Shown one piece after another: positions 7,010 to 7,859 of a DNA stretch of 7,859 bases. The position numbers were made by a program, and so were the translations under genes. Below the pieces are notes generated by a model. It saw nothing but the letters and a program-made list of their open reading frames with translations, did no database searches and was not told the DNA's origin. The first letter of the stretch is position 1, and every line of letters starts with the position of its first letter. Source of the stretch: Methanobacteriota archaeon (GTDB lineage: Archaea; Thermoplasmatota; Thermoplasmata; RBG-16-68-12); contig VBLV01000018.1 in NCBI GenBank assembly GCA_005879045.1, positions 1,095 through 8,953 on the forward strand. The letters run 5' to 3'.

Positions 7010-7025
7010 TTTCGGTCTAACGAAA
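7010..7025. repeat. Small inverted repeat between the recombinase pair and the HNH gene
   Basis: TTTCG (7010-7014) and CGAAA (7021-7025) surround the 6-base loop GTCTAA in the 119 bp gap after the second recombinase-family gene. It could shape the 3' end of the operon transcript. The stem is only 5 bp and may be chance. Confidence 0.2.
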
Positions 7026-7053
7026 CGGCCCGCTTCACAGTAGCCCGTGATAG

Positions 7054-7062
7054 TTTGATATG
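7054..7062 (+). promoter_or_regulatory. TATA-like box of the HNH gene
   Basis: TTTGATATG is centred about 28 bp before ATG 7086, predicting a leaderless transcript. It suggests the HNH gene is transcribed separately from the recombinase pair. Confidence 0.45.
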
Positions 7063-7085
7063 GCCAGGCGCTGTCGAACTACCAG

Positions 7086-7514
7086 ATGCCCTACAGGTCA
7101 ACTGAAGCAGTAAAGCGTTATCGCAAGGCTCACCCTGATCGAGTGCGCGACTACACCCGCCGTAACCGCAGGGATCGTCGGATCCGAGCCCTGAGACTCC
7201 TATCCGGAGGCGAGCCCCGATGCGCGTGCTGCGGTTGGGACCAGATTGATGGACCGAACCGACTCGAGTTCGATCACATCAATGGCGGCGGCGGAAAGCT
7301 AACTCGCAAGAGCCACTCTGCAGATATCACGCTGAAGATTCTTCGAGGCGAGATGGGGTTTCGTGTGCTCTGCCGCGGCTGCAATGCAATCATGGAACCC
7401 GGGGCACTGCACTGCGTCCTGCATGGTCCTAGGAACGACCTACCCATGTCCATTGCGGCTCGGATTACCGAGGCGCAATGGGACCGGTCGGGGCTTCGTG
7501 TTGACAACATATAG
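7086..7514 (+). CDS. HNH / endonuclease VII-like nuclease
   Basis: A 142-residue protein of the small free-standing HNH (recombination endonuclease VII-like) type, common in phages and archaeal elements, expected to nick or cut DNA with a metal ion. A basic N-terminal helix (residues 5-39, with the AVKRYRKAHPDRVRDYTRR pattern usual in these proteins) leads to the zinc and active-site module. Zinc ligands are C46/C49 (CACC) and C96/C99 (LCRGCN). The catalytic DH pair is at D63-H64 in EFDHINGGGGK, and N100 follows the last Cys. All key positions are present, unlike the HNH-like finger of the upstream gene. ATG 7086 is preferred as it fits the TATA-like box and the basic start. The stop overlaps a palindrome that belongs to the next gene's promoter. 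A role in element mobility, homing or DNA processing is inferred from context only. Confidence 0.85.
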   Translation: MPYRSTEAVKRYRKAHPDRVRDYTRRNRRDRRIRALRLLSGGEPRCACCGWDQIDGPNRLEFDHINGGGGKLTRKSHSADITLKILRGEMGFRVLCRGCNAIMEPGALHCVLHGPRNDLPMSIAARITEAQWDRSGLRVDNI

Positions 7515-7531
7515 TACTATGTGTACACATA
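7507..7531. promoter_or_regulatory. Two overlapping palindromes at the promoter of the ribbon-helix-helix gene
   Basis: The first palindrome is ACATATAGTACTATGTGT (7507-7524), with one mismatched pair (7510/7521) around a perfect 10 bp core, ATAGTACTAT. The second is the perfect 14 bp TATGTGTACACATA (7518-7531). CATATA (7508-7513) is also a plausible TATA box, placing the transcript start near 7538. A protein bound here would block TBP, so this is a likely operator for the ribbon-helix-helix protein itself. Confidence 0.55.
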
Positions 7532-7543
7532 ACATTATGGTTC

Positions 7544-7550
7544 GAGGAGA
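7544..7550 (+). promoter_or_regulatory. Ribosome-binding site fixing a GTG start
   Basis: GAGGAGA lies five bases before GTG 7556. It selects this frame over the overlapping ATG at 7537, which would put the site inside its own coding region. Confidence 0.6.
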
Positions 7551-7555
7551 CTACC

Positions 7556-7708
7556 GTGGCAAAACCTATCAAGGACCTCACGACGATTCAACTGACGACG
7601 CAAACGCGCGATCGCCTCTACCGCCTGAAGTTCCGGAAAACATACGACGAGTTTCTCATCGAGCTCTGCGACTTGTACGAACGCGCCGGAAACAGCCCTG
7701 AAAGTTGA
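7556..7708 (+). CDS. Small ribbon-helix-helix (CopG/VapB-like) DNA-binding protein
   Basis: A 50-residue protein with the classic layout of short archaeal ribbon-helix-helix regulators. A strand with alternating residues (DLTTIQLTT, about 7-15) would insert into the DNA major groove. A first helix (QTRDRLYRLKF, about 16-26), a turn (RKTYDEF) and a second helix (FLIELCDLYERA, about 33-44) would form the dimer core. Family members act as dimers, often as antitoxins or self-repressors. The GTG start is set by GAGGAGA upstream, and palindromes overlap its promoter, fitting autoregulation. No toxin gene follows within the next 150 bp; a partner could lie beyond the window, or the protein may regulate the neighbouring HNH or recombinase genes. 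No database match was possible, so the call rests on the residue pattern. Confidence 0.7.
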   Translation: MAKPIKDLTTIQLTTQTRDRLYRLKFRKTYDEFLIELCDLYERAGNSPES

Positions 7709-7859
7709 GTCAAGGTCCCACATATATTTTCTAATATGGTCATGTAACAGCTAAACAAAACATAGCTCGCTACGATTTCGTTCGTTTTCGGCTCCCTGGC
7801 TGATAACGTTATGACGGCTCCGACCCGTTTCCCGGGACGTCAATGATAGGTTGGGCAGA
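7709..7859. other. AT-rich region after the ribbon-helix-helix gene, no gene seen
   Basis: The first 60 bases are AT-rich, with CATATATTTTCTAATATG at 7721-7738, which could be a T-rich terminator for the upstream gene or a TATA element for a gene beyond the window. ATG frames here close after a few codons (for example 7811). No partner toxin, tRNA or repeat of the 5016-5313 region was recognised. Confidence 0.35.

Noticed and set aside
6223..7101. 292-codon open frame on the minus strand
   Set aside because: Antisense to the non-catalytic recombinase paralogue, whose domain motifs and ribosome site are clear; no family pattern in the antisense product.
7537..7701. ATG open frame overlapping the ribbon-helix-helix gene in another frame
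   Set aside because: Its translation is polar and patternless, and the ribosome site GAGGAGA would be inside it; the GTG 7556 frame gives a textbook ribbon-helix-helix pattern.

Overview
The window looks archaeal. Genes are preceded by TATA-like boxes (CTTTATGG, TTTATAT, CTTTATTA, TTTGATATG) centred about 25-35 bp before the start codon, and most leaders are very short. It also carries a class II HMG-CoA reductase of the mevalonate pathway. The coding DNA is GC-rich with more AT-rich gaps. Together with the class II reductase this suggests a GC-rich relative of the Thermoplasmatota, but that lineage is an inference and no rRNA is present to test it.

Bases 1-2856 carry parts of a branched-chain amino acid (LIV/HAAT) ABC importer. 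The 3' part of livG and the complete livF point right, and a convergent membrane-anchored substrate-binding protein points left. Bases 2991-3693 hold two small membrane-protein genes that diverge from one shared TATA element. The right-hand one, a two-helix protein with a C-terminal zinc ribbon, appears to start at a CTG behind a strong Shine-Dalgarno sequence. Bases 3749-5015 are the HMG-CoA reductase, whose reading frame is broken by what reads as a 26-base deletion removing the second dinucleotide-binding loop.

Bases 5016-7708 have an accessory, mobile-element character. After an AT-richer gap come a large-serine-recombinase-type protein with an intact catalytic domain and, 3 bp later, a second protein with the same recombinase DNA-binding domain but no catalytic domain. 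The second protein instead begins with an HNH-like zinc finger. A free-standing HNH (endonuclease VII-like) gene follows, then a 50-residue ribbon-helix-helix regulator gene with nested palindromes in its promoter. The first recombinase ends in an in-frame 2 x 93 bp tandem duplication in place of the usual zinc-ribbon/coiled-coil tail. The pair could form a two-subunit recombinase, with catalysis and the second zinc module in separate polypeptides. No att sites or element ends could be identified.

The LIV genes, the small membrane genes and the reductase look like chromosomal background. The recombinase/HNH/RHH block looks like cargo or the control end of an integrated element whose right side lies beyond the window.
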